From Cristatella mucedo (lineage: Eukaryota; Bryozoa; Phylactolaemata; Cristatellidae): a DNA stretch of 64,000 bases. The notes below the pieces were generated by a model, which made no database searches, was not told the origin of the DNA, and saw nothing but the letters and a program-made list of their open reading frames with translations. Positions 44,965-58,000 of the stretch are shown in pieces; the stretch's first letter is position 1, and each line of letters opens with the position of its first letter. A program made the translations under genes and the position numbers. Location of the stretch: the NCBI GenBank assembly GCA_009760855.2, contig WPIO01000045.1, positions 1,573,501 through 1,637,500 on the forward strand, written 5' to 3'.

Positions 44965-45360
44965 TCGTCACACTGATGGGAGCCAAAGAAAATGGTGGTA
45001 GCCATCTTAATTTTTCCGAAATAATCAGTACGCCACAGCACTGAGACGCTAAATGATTGAAGGCTCTTATAAGACTCATTGCATCTCCAAGCGAATTCAG
45101 CTTTTAATTTCTTAGGTTTCTATCACCGAGTAGACTGCCGCGACCGTTTTACATGTGACTTTAGGACGGATCGCTAGGTGTCAGCAAACAAACCTTGACC
45201 GGAAGCTTTCACTATGATAGCCAAGTATGCTATTAAAAAATATTGTCAATGGTACATGGTTTATGGCATTTCTGGGCTTGAGTGCACCAATTAAAATTGC
45301 CCCCAAATATTTTCTGACATGCTAAGTACAATTATTGGTGGTAGCTTTTGAAAGATATTA

Positions 45361-45366
45361 AATAAA
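45361..45366 (+). promoter_or_regulatory. Candidate polyadenylation signal AATAAA
   Basis: First clear AATAAA on the + strand after the stop of the six-exon gene model (about 400 bases downstream). Confidence 0.35.
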
Positions 45367-45959
45367 AAACAAGCCCTATCTCCTCCAAAGGGAGTAACTT
45401 GTCTGCAAGTAATTTAAAATTTCGCTCTCAGATCAACAGAACCGGGGAATGTTTCGACCAATTTTCCTTCTGACATGCACAACGCTTTTTAGGGCGGTAG
45501 CCAAACAAATTAGCAACTGCATCGATTCATGGGAGCTTTGAATCAAATTAAAGTAAACATTTAGCTACACCTTTACTACAAAACGGCTTTAAATATGGTT
45601 TGAATGACCTGAACACTGCTGACTATGTCATGGCATCTTTAAGGGTCCTTCTACATTTACCGTCAGCATGTAATAACGACTACATTCTTCCTTCTTCTGG
45701 CGCCAATATACACACACCTTGCATTCAAATTCTGGACACGTTTTAAATTCTTCGCAATTCCTTACCTCAGTAAGCAATCGCCAGTCTAGCCATAACGAAT
45801 GGGGTACCTAATGCTTTGCCTTATGCCCCTTCTTTGATTCTCTAGTTGCCCTCTGCCAATGTAATTCCTGAGCATAGGCACGTCTTTCAGTTCAATTCCC
45901 AACGAGCCAGCTGGTAATGATACCAGCCTAAATTTTATGGAAGAACATAGCACAACCTG

Positions 45960-46098
45960 AGACAGTTAGGTCCAGTGGTGGCGGTGCTCGCCCAGACGTA
46001 GGCCTAGCCAAGGTCCTGGGTTTGAGCCCAGTGGCTTATGAGAGGCGCTTGAATAGGTATCAATCTCTCTTAAGGCGCAATACAAGTGAATTAAATTG
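45960..46098 (+). mobile_element. SINE-A copy
   Basis: tRNA-like head with B box GGTTTGAGCCC (about 46,019). The tail GGCGCTTGAATAG pairs roughly with TAAGGCGC and is followed by AATACAAGTGAATTAAATTG, close to LINE-A's TATCAAGTGCATTATT. Confidence 0.7.
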
Positions 46099-46134
46099 TT
46101 TATACTTTCTGTTCGTGCGTGTTCGTGCGTTTGT

Positions 46135-46222
46135 CTAATGGGATCTCTGGCATATAACCTGCTCTGTATAATACTCAGCTGTGCACTATACAGAGCAGGT
46201 TATATGCCAGAGATCCCATTAG
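46135..46222. repeat. Perfect 36-bp inverted repeat, 16-base loop
   Basis: Left arm 46,135-46,170 (starts CTAATGGGATCTCTGG) and right arm 46,187-46,222 (ends CCAGAGATCCCATTAG) are exact reverse complements. The loop is ATACTCAGCTGTGCAC. No mismatches, which implies recent origin or selection for pairing. It could be a hairpin RNA, a cruciform-forming site or a snap-back duplication. It starts 36 bases after a SINE-A tail. Confidence 0.9.
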
Positions 46223-46689
46223 CCAGTAGCTAAAATCAGGCTGTTAAATCAGACTTTTAAATCAGCTATCATTTATATTAGTAACTTTTCAAGTCTTTTG
46301 CAAAATCCTTTAAGTATAATACTCTTCTGTGTCTGAATGGCTGTCCAATGGCATGGTATCGTACATTCCGCAAACTCTTCGAAATATATTCGCATGCAGC
46401 AAGTTGTACAGAACCCAAATAGAGACTTGGGTTTTAAAGTGTTCAAAGCAACGACGTAGTTAATTTTAGTACTATTATAGATTCGGTCTAGTCTCAGATG
46501 CATCAAAACCAAAAAACTCCTGGTCCGCTTAAACAGACATTTTCTTAAAGTTGGTCGAAGTCAAAATGACAGCTTGTCTCGACTTTTATTGGCAAGTTCA
46601 AGAAGAATGTTGCAGATGGTATGAGACTCTGCAACAAGGCTGAACGGTCATGAACGCAGCAATTTCAAAATCGCACCGCCTGTAGTAAA

Positions 46690-46955
46690 GCCACGCTCGG
46701 CTCGCCAATCTTTAATGATTTTGTCGACTTCGAGGTTTTGACATCCACTTAAGGATCATATCTTTTTCACGCTGCACTAAGTCTATTCTAACCCAACCCG
46801 AACAAATGAGTTAAGCCATACTTACGCTCCTAACTCGTCATTTGGCTTTGCCTCTGAGGAACCTCAAATAAATGCATTCACTGCTACCCAACCTTTAGTT
46901 CGTATTCTTTCGAAGCCTGGAACTCACTTCTAACTGACGTCACCACATCAACTAC
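46690..46955 (+). mobile_element. Decayed LINE ORF end
   Basis: Pieces resembling IDFKVLSLTF and SKPGTHF/APKAWNSLLT are recognisable. No hairpin or tail. Confidence 0.35.
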
Positions 46956-48029
46956 AAGGGTCTGCTATTGGCCCCGTCTAATTTCCAGTAATACTAAGCC
47001 ACTCTGAAACTTTATTTAGTTGCATATGATTGGCAAATATTATATCTAAGCTGAATACATCCATTTTTACTTGATCTTTGAAAAACAGCTAAAGCGACCG
47101 TTGCCTGAATTGTTCCTTACAGACATAAAATACGGCATGCATCCCAATTTGCTCGATCTAATCGAGTATAAAACTAAACCCCTAATATAAAGTTTTTATA
47201 CGCAGGCAGTTTCTCTTAAAATTTAGACTTTCTAATTTTTAATTTTACCTAGGATGCTCATCATAAAAAGTTTTTGATAAGGCAGCTAGTTTTGAAGTGG
47301 AATAGTCAATCTATTTGCGATTCATTTGCAAACTTTCAAAAAATGCTGATATCTCTGTCTGGGCTTGGAGCATTAAGCTTTATCCACAGTTTGCTTCTCG
47401 GAAATGGCACTGAAGTTACCGGCTGATACCCAAACACAAGCATTCCTTACTCTGCCTTTGTTCTATGCATTCACAGCCCAAACTCAAGAGTTTATTTGCT
47501 GGTCTTTGCAAGCGACAGCATTCATTCATATAAGTCTGTTCTGAAATCATCGGTACTTTCATTGAACGCCCTAAGTTACTACAAGATTTTTTTTATCTTT
47601 ACGATATTTACCAAGTAGCTTTTGGAAAGACTAGCAGTGAGACTGCAATTTCTGGAAACTTCAATTTGAGGGAGTTCCTCAAATTTCCTCCTGGGCTTTC
47701 ATTTTTGCCCTCATGAACATGTACCATTTGGATCACGTAAAGTAAGTTCCGGATTAGTGGCAGAGAGTGTGAACCTAACGCCTTGCTGCTTACAAAGTAA
47801 GCCATTACTCGCTGAGACAAAAAACTGCTCCCTAAGTGAGCCAAAGCAGCTGGCAATCTTTTCATTCTAGCCCCACCACCTGTCCTTGCGAATAGCGAAC
47901 TCGCATTGTTCAGGAATCGGTTGCCTTGAAAATGACAATTTATAATTTGGCCATCTTTGGAATCAGTTGCAACCAGATCCCCGTCAAAGACTGTGCCTCA
48001 GGTAAGTGTGCTCAAGTGACCAATGCTGT
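46956..48029. other. Region left of LINE-B, possibly its degraded 5' part
   Basis: No frame could be assigned. By position it may contain the rest of the LINE-B endonuclease domain in decayed form. Confidence 0.35.
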
Positions 48030-51000
48030 ATGTTGCACTTTGAGGAACCGTTCTCAGATTTCCTTCCCCTAATAAATAAATTTCGGTTTGGTTCAACACG
48101 TTAGTCATACCACTCACGTCAGTGTTCGGTCTCGCTTACTGTTCCTGCCTCCTTGTACGTACAGGGTTATATCAAATATGTCCAGCGGCGTAACTTAAAA
48201 AAAAACATTGACAGAGGCACATTTTTGAAATCTGTGATGCAGGTCTTCTTGATCTGCACCCAGACTCGACAAACAGCCTCGATACCCTTGCTGATAGAGT
48301 GAACATGACACCCTCTAGCTCTTGAAGAGCATGCTCCCATTTCATTATATCCGAGTACAGAGTCATGGAAATTCCTTTCAATTTACAAAAACCCTCAAAA
48401 ACTTTGCTGTGTTAAGCGCAGGCTTGAACGGCATTTAAGGAAACCAGGATCTGATGGAGATCTACTAAATTTCATAAAATTCCTTCGAGTTAACGCTCTG
48501 AAAGCTCGAAAAACCCAGCGCTTCTTCTTTTCGCTCGAAAATTGAATTAATGCTAGTCAGACTCAAAACAGATTTTTAAGACAGTAAACAACTTACTGGC
48601 CAATACTGAGGTCTGAATCCGCAGATATTAATGGCTGAGCCGTTGTTTTCAGCCTTATTTACTGAAATATTTTGCACCTTCGTGCATCCATAAAGCTCCC
48701 TCCGAGTAAAGCTATTGAGGAATCATAAACTGTGACCTTCCTTATAAGGGTTTTCTGAGATTTCTGCATCCGATGTGGCTGCCTTAATAAGGTCTAGTAA
48801 AAAGAGCTCGCGTCCTGAAGACCCTATACCATCATCTCTGTGGTTTTCACTGGCATACAAACTTAGCCTTGCCACCACAGAGATGTTTAATGCTTCTTTA
48901 GAAAAAGGGGTCGTACCCAAGTCCTTCACCAAATTCCTTAGACCAATACTTAAAAAGCCGAGATTTGATATACAGAGGTCATCCCCAAACCCACCTTCCC
49001 TTCTTCCTTTTTTGTCAAAGACTATTAAGAAAAATTTCATTGGGCCGTTGTTTGACAGTATTGAAAAGAACGAAATGTCAGAAACATTTCAATCAGGGTT
49101 CAAAGGGAAGCACTCTACTGAAACTGCTCTCCTCCGTGTTAATAGTGACATCCTATGCGGAAACAATGACGGGAATGTCACCGCCCTAGCTCTCCTAGAT
49201 CTATCAGCTGCCTTCGACACCATTGATCACGCTGTCCTATTGGAACGATTCAATACAACGATCGGTCTGTCTGAAGAGGGCACTGGCGTGATTTGAATCG
49301 TATCTGTCTGATTGTGTTCGATCCGTGTCAAGTTGTGGTCAGATCTCGTCAACCAGACCAGTCACTTGTGGAGTTATTTAATGGTCCTTTCTCGGTCCCT
49401 TGCGGTTATTCATTTAATAATAATAATAATAATAATTCACTTGATAAAGCGCCCTCAGAGAACTCAATCTCTCTCTAGGCGCTTTAAATTTGCGGTAAAG
49501 TGAAATACAATTGAATGGTAAGTAAAATCATGCTTGAAAAACAAACGAGATGAATAATATGGTTAGGGGTGACATGCACAGGGTCAGCATGCAAATGTGG
49601 TTAGTGGCAGCATGCACAGTGTCAGCACGCATAAGCACATCAAAGACGAATCACAGGGACCCACTAAATGCTGTCCTAAATAGGTGTGTTTTTAGGTTCC
49701 TTTTAAATGTGGTCAGGTCAGGGGATGTTTTGACGCAGGTCGGGAGGGAGTTCCACGCTTTGGTAGCATATGAACTAAATGCACGGTCTCCATAGGATTT
49801 AAGGTTTGTATGAGGTATTTCTACACTGCTGGATTCCGAGAAGCGGGTGGTGCGATGCTGGCCTGATGGGGTAGTATATCTGACAGATAGGCTGGAGCCA
49901 TAGAATGAAGGGACCTAAAAGTGAGCAACAAAACCTTGAAGTCAATCCGTTGCTTGACTGGTAGCCAGTGCAGGTCGGCGAGAAGTGGAGTAATGTGGCA
50001 ACTGCGACGCTCACGACAGACAAGCCTAGCTGCAGAGTTTTGCACCAGCTGCAATCGCCTGATCGCACATGCTGGTAGGCCAGTAAGCAGTGAGTTGCAG
50101 AAGTCGAGACGGGATGTCATGAATGCATGAACTAACTTGGACGTGGTATCTTTATCTAAACAAGCCCGAATTTTAGTAATGTTATGAAGCTGAAAATAGG
50201 CGGATTTGACTGTGGAGCTGATATGGTCGTCTAACGAGAGGTCGCTTTGGAATATGACACCTAGATTCCGAGCTGATTCGACAGGAGATATGCTGGCAGA
50301 GCCAATTTTGAGAGTCAGCCTTTCCAATCTCTGGATCACACTGGGTTTGCCCATAACTAGTAAGTTAGTTTTATCATCGTTAAGTTTTAGAAAATTTGCT
50401 GCCATCCATGTGCGGATGTCATCAATGCATGAAGCTAGTGAGTTGAGAGAATTTGAGGTACTCGGGGGCTGGGAGGGATCAAAGCAAAGGTACAACTGAG
50501 TGTCATCCTCATAGAAGTGAAAGCCTAGATTGTGCTTGGCAATCACATCAGCAAGAGGCAGAGTATAAACCGTGAAAAGAACCGGACCTAGCACTGAGCC
50601 CCGAGGTACTCCATATTTCAGAGGTACTTCAGATGATCCTTGTCCATTCACGTCAATACTCTGGAGTGTCCCACTGAGGTAGGACCTGAACCACTGCAGA
50701 GCAGTGCCAGTGATGCCCAGGCGAGATGAGAGGCGCTCTAGAAGAACTTTGTGATCGATGGTATCAAAAGCTGCCGAAAGATCAAGCAAAACAAGCAGAG
50801 ACACTCTACCCATTTATACTCAACCTCTGGGAGACGTTATTAAGGTCTATAAAATAAGATATCACTTTTATGCTGCCGATACCCAGCCGTGTTTGTCATT
50901 CAAACAGTCGGAATCTGTTGCAGCAATAAACTGAATGCTAGCCTTGCCGAGATTCGATCCTGGACGTCGGAGAATTTCTTGAAACTAAACAACGATAAAA

Positions 51001-51940
51001 TCAAACTGCTGCTCATAGGACACTCTAAGCTTGCAATTGGATTAAAGGGATTAAATTTGGATTAAATTTATTTGATTAAATTTGGATTAAAGCTCTTCAA
51101 TAAGTGATGCTGTTGTGCCACCAGGAGCTCGAAATTTAGATGTCGTTTTGACAGTTGCCTAAATTTTAAAATGGTTAATTCGGAAAAGTGCTTCTGCAGC
51201 TAGCCATCACTTCTGATCCCTATCTAAGATTAGGTGCTATCTTCCATTGTAGCTTGCAAAGAATTTAACTAGCTCCCGAGTTCTGTCTCGGCTTGATTAT
51301 TGTTATTCTTTTTAGCTGGGCTACCGAAAAATCAACTGGACCACTACAAATGGCTATGAATATGACTGCAAGGCTAGTTTTCAAGTCCCAGAGGTTTGAC
51401 CACGTGTCTCCTTTACTAACAGAGCTGGAATGGCTGCCGGTTAACGAACGGATACAGAGCAAAATTCCTGCACTGACCCACAAGGCCTGCCACGGCTTGG
51501 CTACCTAGCTGAAATGCTGCACCAGTTTCTGCCTCTTCGTGCCCTCAGGTCCAGTATAGACAATCAATTAGCTGTTTCATTCCTCTGCTTAAACACCGTT
51601 GGCGACAGAAGCTTTAGTTCTTCAGGTCCTATAATCAAGAAATTGGTTCCACAATTCTCATGCAACGACAACTACTCTCCTGCTACCGACTGTGGCTCAT
51701 CGTTTTCAGCCGTCCTGAGCTGCTACATCCATACTACTCACTACCTCAACTGCTCTCCTGACTCTGCCATGCTTCTCGCTTTCTCTTTGTTGCGTTAGAT
51801 GAAGTCTGTTGGCTACCGAATGCGTACCGAAATCCCCTAAGACTATGGCTGAGCTATACGAAAGTCTCATGTGAAACACTCACATAGTCTTTGTTACTTT
51901 GTGGAAGTTACAAATCGACGTGCATTACGTTACAATAGAT
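48030..51940 (+). mobile_element. LINE-B, longest copy, split by LINE-A
   Basis: In order: end of an endonuclease domain (GLVQHVSHTTHVS, about 48,086), linker (CVKRRLERHLRKPGSDGD, 48,410), RT (EDPIPSSLWFSLAYKLSLAT, TETALLRVNSDI, LDLSAAFDTIDHAVLLERF) to about 49,410, LINE-A insertion 49,417-50,810, then YHFYAADTQP (50,850), ARLVFKSQRFDHVSPLLTEL (51,380), SPDSAMLLAFSLLR and the 3' hairpin with a TTACGTTACA tail. It is CR1/L2-like and broken by several frameshifts and stops. The 5' limit is uncertain. Confidence 0.85.
49417..50810 (-). mobile_element. LINE-A copy, best RT in window, inserted into LINE-B
   Basis: A 330-codon open RT frame runs 50,813-49,821 on the minus strand: DLSAAFDTIDHKVLLERLSS, YGVPRGSVLGPVLFTVYTLP, GFHFYEDDTQLYL, MAANFLKLNDDKTNLLVMGK, LDFCNSLLTGLP, LHWLPVKQRIDFKV. 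The catalytic box is YEDD, not YADD. The 3' UTR, hairpin (arms 49,446-49,453 and 49,478-49,485, perfect complements) and ATT tail are intact. CATTTA occurs at both edges (49,411-49,416; 50,811-50,816), a 6-bp target duplication. It is truncated upstream of motif A and shows the least decay of any copy here. Confidence 0.92.
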
Positions 51941-52059
51941 TGCTGGCAATGGTACTTGTACGGCAGCAAACGTTCTCAAATCACATGACCGACTACCTAA
52001 GTTTGGGCAAGCAGATGTTAAATATAAACTGGCAAGCCTAAACCTCCAAACCAGCAATA

Positions 52060-52277
52060 CCAGTGATTATGCATGCTAAAGCGTACATACTGCCACTAAG
52101 CATATTTAAATGCTGACCGTGTGCACGTAATTCCGAACCGTGTTATACTTGTCATTATTGAGCATGCTACCACTAACAATTCCATCGTGCTTCCTTTGCA
52201 GCCAATGTAAAGTGCCTAGAAAGAGATTGAGTTTTCTGAGGGTGCTAAATCAAATGCATCATTATTGTTATTCTGTA
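52060..52277 (+). mobile_element. LINE-A 3' end
   Basis: 3' UTR, hairpin (AAAGTGCC with GGGTGCTAAA) and a short imperfect tail. Confidence 0.7.
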
Positions 52278-53715
52278 GACGCCACAGCAAACCTGGTCCA
52301 TCTCGTATGCATTTTCCTTCTAGACTTCAGCAAGTCAGTGTATGCACACAGGTACGCTCAGCTCATTCAGTAGGTCAAATCCAAACCAGTCCAGCTAGGC
52401 TTGTCTGCCATGAATGTCACAACCACTGGAATAAATAGCTACATACCTAAATAAATCATTCAAAGTCAGGCTAACTACCCACTTTTCCAGCTATGGCCAT
52501 TAGCCTGTGACTTTGATGAACTTTAAATCCGTTGCAGGCAGTGATTTTAGCCCCTTCACTTTCAAAGCTTAAGAACACACTATCGACTGACTTAATGTCA
52601 CGTCATCTTGCGATTCGAATCCATCAGAAAAACGGCTACAAACTTCCTGTTTATCAGAGCCATTGCAGTGTAATGAGTTTTTTCATTTTAGCACTAGCCA
52701 ACTGTAATGATTTTTCAACAGTTATACTTATAAAAAGAGTTGGCTCTATCGGGGCGCTGTATCCATGTTTTACTATTACTTTACTAATATGCTTAAATTG
52801 TGCAGAAGCTTAAGCCTTACTCATAGAACTTATGCCAGTATTCTTGAATTTATCAGAATGAGTCCGAATGATATGGATTTTGAAGGAAATCCTGCAATCC
52901 AAAGCTCATCACTACAGTCTCAACCAGCTATAGATAGATTGCCGTCATATGATCACTCTGGAAGCCCCAAAATAAAAAGACTGCTCCAAACCGCATTCTC
53001 CTTGCTAGAGAGCCTCCTGGAGAATTAATTGTGCTCAGATGATCTGTGGTGCAACCAAAATGCCGGCTCCGCTTTGATAGTTGCACCTGAAGGCTCAATA
53101 GGGCACTCAGGAGCTGCTGACTGCTAATCCACACACTGGTTTATCAAGTCAAATTATATGGAAATTTCATAAGTGCAAGGTGACGAGTCGCTGACGTGGT
53201 TTGTGCTGAAGTTGCCCGCCTTCCTAAGAAAAGTCAAAGGCAGGTGTCAGCCAACTAGACCCAGCACAAGTCAAGTGATCGACTTGGGTTCGGCTAAATT
53301 ATTCCTTACCGGTTAGGTTGTGTGTATGCAAGGATTCCTCTGCAGAGCTTCCCCACTGATATTTCAATTTAGTGAGGGATGAGCAGGTCAGCTGACCTTC
53401 ACGAAGTGCACTCAACCATTTCTTTCCGCCCGAAGACCTATGAGCACGGACTCGATCCTCTCACCTCTTCTTTCCTCCGCTCTGGAGTACGCATGGACCC
53501 GTCTGACGTCTTCAATACCGTCGGTAGCTGCCGAGCTACTTTTCGTCGCGTGCACTCGCATCCAAGAATCTCGTACGCTGCCGCGAGTCAGCAGTAAATA
53601 GTTATTTGAGTAAACATAAACAATGGCCGTCAAGGGTTGGGACGCAGAAAACAACCACTGTGCTAGGGGTCGGTAATTAAGGCTGATCTGATGCAAAAGA
53701 ATTTCCCTATACAAG
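52278..53715. other. Intergenic, nothing firm
   Basis: A CpG-rich spot with a 72-codon frame (53,379-53,597) stands out from its surroundings but is not recognised. Confidence 0.4.
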
Positions 53716-54194
53716 ATAATAATAATTCACTTGATAGGGCACCCTCAGATGACTCAATCTCTTTCTAGGCGCTTTACATTTGCTGCAGAGAGAAATGCGA
53801 TTAAATTATGAGTAATATCATGCTTGATAAAGGACAAGAATAACATGTTGGAGGGACATGCACAGGGTCAGCATGCAAGTGTGGTTACTGGCAGCATGCA
53901 CAGTGTCAGCACGCATTAGCACATGATGGAAGACTCACTGTAACACGCTGAATGCTGTCCTAAATAGGTATGTTTTTAAATTCTTTTTAAATGTGGTCAA
54001 GTCAGGGGATGTGGTGACGCAAGTCGGAAGTGAGTTGCAGGCTTTGGGAGCATATGAACTAAATGCATGGTCTCCAAAGGATTTGAGGTTCGTACGATAT
54101 ATTGGTAAACCTTTTTCCGAAAAGAGGGTGGTACCACGCTTGGCCTGGCGGGGAAGTAGATCTGAGCCTTAGGCTGGAGCCAAAGAATGAAGAT
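53716..54194 (-). mobile_element. LINE-A copy, 5'-truncated
   Basis: Tail, hairpin, UTR and ORF end up to the APAYLSD region. Confidence 0.75.
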
Positions 54195-54344
54195 CGGGTC
54201 TAAATTTTCTCTAGATCAAGCGAGAGACTCAAGCTAGAGTAGCTATCACTTCAATAGTCCAAGACGTTCTTCCACATCCGCCTAATGACCAGCGAAGTAG
54301 AGATGGCATTTATTTGATTTCAACATTACCCAATACTTGGACAG

Positions 54345-54790
54345 AAGTCAGTGGCTTCCTTCGTACCTAGCTGAACTTCTGCATCAGTTTCAGCCTGTTC
54401 GCGCCCTCAGGTCCTGTGTGGACAATAAATTAGCTGTCCCATTCCTCCGCTTAAAGACAGTTGGCGACAGAAGCTGTAGCTGTGCAGGTCCTAGACTGAG
54501 GAACTCGCTTCCACAATTCTTACGCAACGACAACTACTCTCCAACTGCCGACTATGGCACATCTTTTTCAGCGGTCCTGAACTGCTACTTCTATGCTACT
54601 CATTACCTCAGCTGCTCTCCTGACTCTGCTATGCTTCCAACTTTCTCTTTGTTGCGTGAGACGAAGTCTGTTGGCTACCGAATGCGTACCGAAACCGCTT
54701 AGGCTGTGAGTGCGCTATACAAAACTCTCCTGTGTAACACCCACATGGTCTTTATGACTTTGTGGAGTTACTGACGGAGATACATTACAA
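54345..54790 (+). mobile_element. LINE-B copy, 5'-truncated
   Basis: A 121-codon open ORF end (AELLHQFQPVRALRSCVDNK to LLRETKSVGYRMRTET), 3' UTR, hairpin and ACATTACA tail. Confidence 0.85.
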
Positions 54791-55052
54791 TGGCTTCCGA
54801 AAAATGCAACTGCTTAATAAGTTGGATGTATAATTTAAAAATGCATCTTTATATCCGACTTAACTGGCTCAGCATTTTGTTTGACGTGCACAATATTTCT
54901 GGAAATTGACTGATCGTCCTTAAAAAGTCAAAGATTTATTTGAACTCGAGAGCATACTGGAAGTACATAATCCGATAGCTTCGTCTGGAGGCGCTGTAGA
55001 CCTGCCCGATGTTCGGGATGGCGGTTTCTATAAGCACAAGTTCACATAGCCA

Positions 55053-58000
55053 CTACAGGTGTGGCATACCATCGCCTTCTGATTGCTGTCCGACGTTGAA
55101 CAAATTCGCGAAGTCGCGCACAGTAGGAGCTACCTCACTTGTCGATTCTTGGCACAGGAAAGCAGGGAAAGCCGAGTTTGCACGCTTTAAAAAAGTCTGA
55201 GCCTCTTCTTCGTAAGTGTTTTTACATACAAAGTGATGAACGTGAGTCGTCCTACAAGAATTAAATTTCGTGAATGATAAAGTTATACCTCCGTGAAACA
55301 TCATTGAATATACAGGTGGCTGCTAGAAGCAGTTCAATATCACAGAGCGTCGGTAACGGCTAATAGCTGTTAAAATTATTCAAAGACTGACTTTAAAAAA
55401 ACAGCAGAACCTCTCAATGATGCATGCAAATTCAAGATGGCCTGCTGTGAGTGAGGCTGTAAAAAAGAGATAATGCCATTCTTTTTTATAGTATAATTAT
55501 CCTGCCAAAGACCTTTGAGTGACCGTGCATGCATCCATACATGTACGACTAAAAATTGACTCACATAGTCAGTGTAATTTTTTCCGAAATTTGAATTAAG
55601 ATGTGGCATAAGTTAAGAAACTAAACGCTGAATCAGAGCCTAAAATCTCGTGATATCTAGTAAAAAATAAAAACCATACATTTTAATAACATTAGAATAA
55701 TCCATTTTTCATATCCCTTAAAGAGCATTAAACGAGATAAGGCAAAAAGCAGACTACACAAATAAACCGTTTTGCTGCTAACATCCTCTTGGAAGTGCCA
55801 TGAGGTGGTAGCTTTTTATCGCAAACGGCAATTATATTTAAAAGAGTTTCTGCTAACACGTCCACATTTACAGACTCATTTCTCCACGAAAGCGAAATCC
55901 TAACCCAAAGTGATGCTAAAAAAATGGCGGAGCCTCTGATTCCTCAGATGAGCTCACTAAAAAAACTTGAATTGGGAAGCGCCGAGTGTTAATCTCAGAA
56001 TAACGCATAGGCTGATCTACTCGCAACAAACCGCTAACTTGCTAGAGACAGGCGAGCTGGTTTGACCCAGTGGGTAAGGTGCTCATCGACCGAAGTCTGG
56101 CCAAGGCCGTGGGCTCGGGCCGTGGCACACATGAAGCGCCTAATTATAGATTAAGATCTGTTAGGGCGCTATACAGAGGAATTATTATATATTAGGACTT
56201 GTAGTAATATTAAGTTGGCCATCTGAAAAATATAAACTCTAGACTTCGTAATGGATTGCTGATTTAGTGAGTGCCAAATTTCAGTTCTGCAGAACAATGT
56301 GCATCTTCCAACGCTGAGCGTACCATACCAGTGATAAATGGTTAGGTTTGGCTACAGGTTAATATTAATAACGCTAATCATGTTAATTCGCAGGCTGAGA
56401 CTGACTGCTGAATAATGAGCTTCAACCGAGCAACCCAGCAACCCAGCTTGATAATCACTATCGTGAGTTACAATCGAAGACCAAACAAATTATCTAAAAA
56501 ATTTCGGATACTTAATGGGGAAATAACTTCTAAGATTGACTGCTGTAGTTACAGTTATTGGGTTTGAGTACGTGTCTCCTTTGCTAAAATAGCTAGGATG
56601 GACGCCGGTTGAGCAACGGATATAGAGCAAAGTTCTTACGCTGACCTACAAGGCCCGCCGCGGCTACGCTCATTCGTATCTAGCTGAACTGCTGCACCAG
56701 TTTCAGCCTCTTCGCGCCCTCAGGTCCTGTGTGGACAAACATTCGCTGTTCCGTTCCTCCGCTTAAAGACCGTTGGCAACAGAAGCTTTAGCTCTGAAGG
56801 TCCTAGACTGTGGAACTCGCTTCCACAATTCTTACGCAACGACAACTAATCTCCTACTGCCGACTATGGCTCATCTTTTTTCAGCAGTCCTGAGCTGCTA
56901 CTTCAATGCTACTCACTACCTCAACTGCCCTCCCGACTCTGCTATGCTTACCACTTTCTCTTTGTTGCATGAGACGAAGTCTGTTGGGTACCGAATGCGT
57001 ACCGAAAGCCGCTTAGGCTGTGAGTGAGCTATACAGAACCCTTCTGCGTAACACCCACATAGTCTGTATGGCTTTGTGGAGTTACAGACGGAGATAAGTT
57101 ACATTACAATACACTGGCACATGTACCGACGCGTGGCCAATGTAATGCATCTTAGAGCACGATAAAAAGACTTCCCCCCCCCCCGGACGTGGGTAAGAGA
57201 TACAAGAAGCTCTTTCAGCGAACATTTCACCTTTCAGAATAAACTCTCATTTGGCCTTCGTATGACCCAATTTCCAACGACGTATAGAGTGAGCGATCCC
57301 AACTCCCGAGTCTAGTGAATGACCAACAACTTCCGATTAACTGCTTATGCACTGAGCTCGTTACTTCACTTAAAAGGCTAAAAAACCACATATATTTATC
57401 AAAGTATTAATTGAGTCCACGTGATTTGTCCTTTGTTTACTAATACGTGGTGACACTGTGTATGCTGCCAGTAACTGCCTTTGCGTTCTGATCCTACACA
57501 TGTCACGTCTAACCACTTTATGCCCGTTGACATTGAGCATGGTACCATTAACCACTTGATCATGCTTCCTTTGATTTACAAACAATACTCAGCAATCTTA
57601 GTCACTGCATGGGCTTTAGCGATTTACAAGAAGAATCCGTATATTCGGATTAATGAGACATCGAGCCAAAGTTTTAGGGGAACGAAAACACAACCGTCCT
57701 TCTACGGGTTTGTGAAAAGCGTCATGCCTAGGTCAGGGTCTCACAACAGTCACCTAAGCACTTCACAGCCAGTCGAGTTCTACGCCTATGTAATCTCTAA
57801 AGATTTATTCACATGAGAGAAAAAGCTACTCGATAGAATGTCTGTAGACAGTTTACCAGCCGATATCATTCGATGCCAGTTTCCCCTGCTCGGAGCTACA
57901 CAAAACATCAATGGCTGCGGAAGGCGGTGTTAAATAAAAGAGGTCGGTCCCAAGTCCTTCACATCACCAATCGTTAGACCGATGTTAAAAAGCTAGTATT

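Noticed and set aside
44738-45079. 113-codon minus-strand frame
   Set aside because: Overlaps the last exon of the six-exon model antisense; composition looks random.
53379-53714. CpG-rich frames on both strands
   Set aside because: Neither product is recognised and no splice sites or neighbours support a gene.
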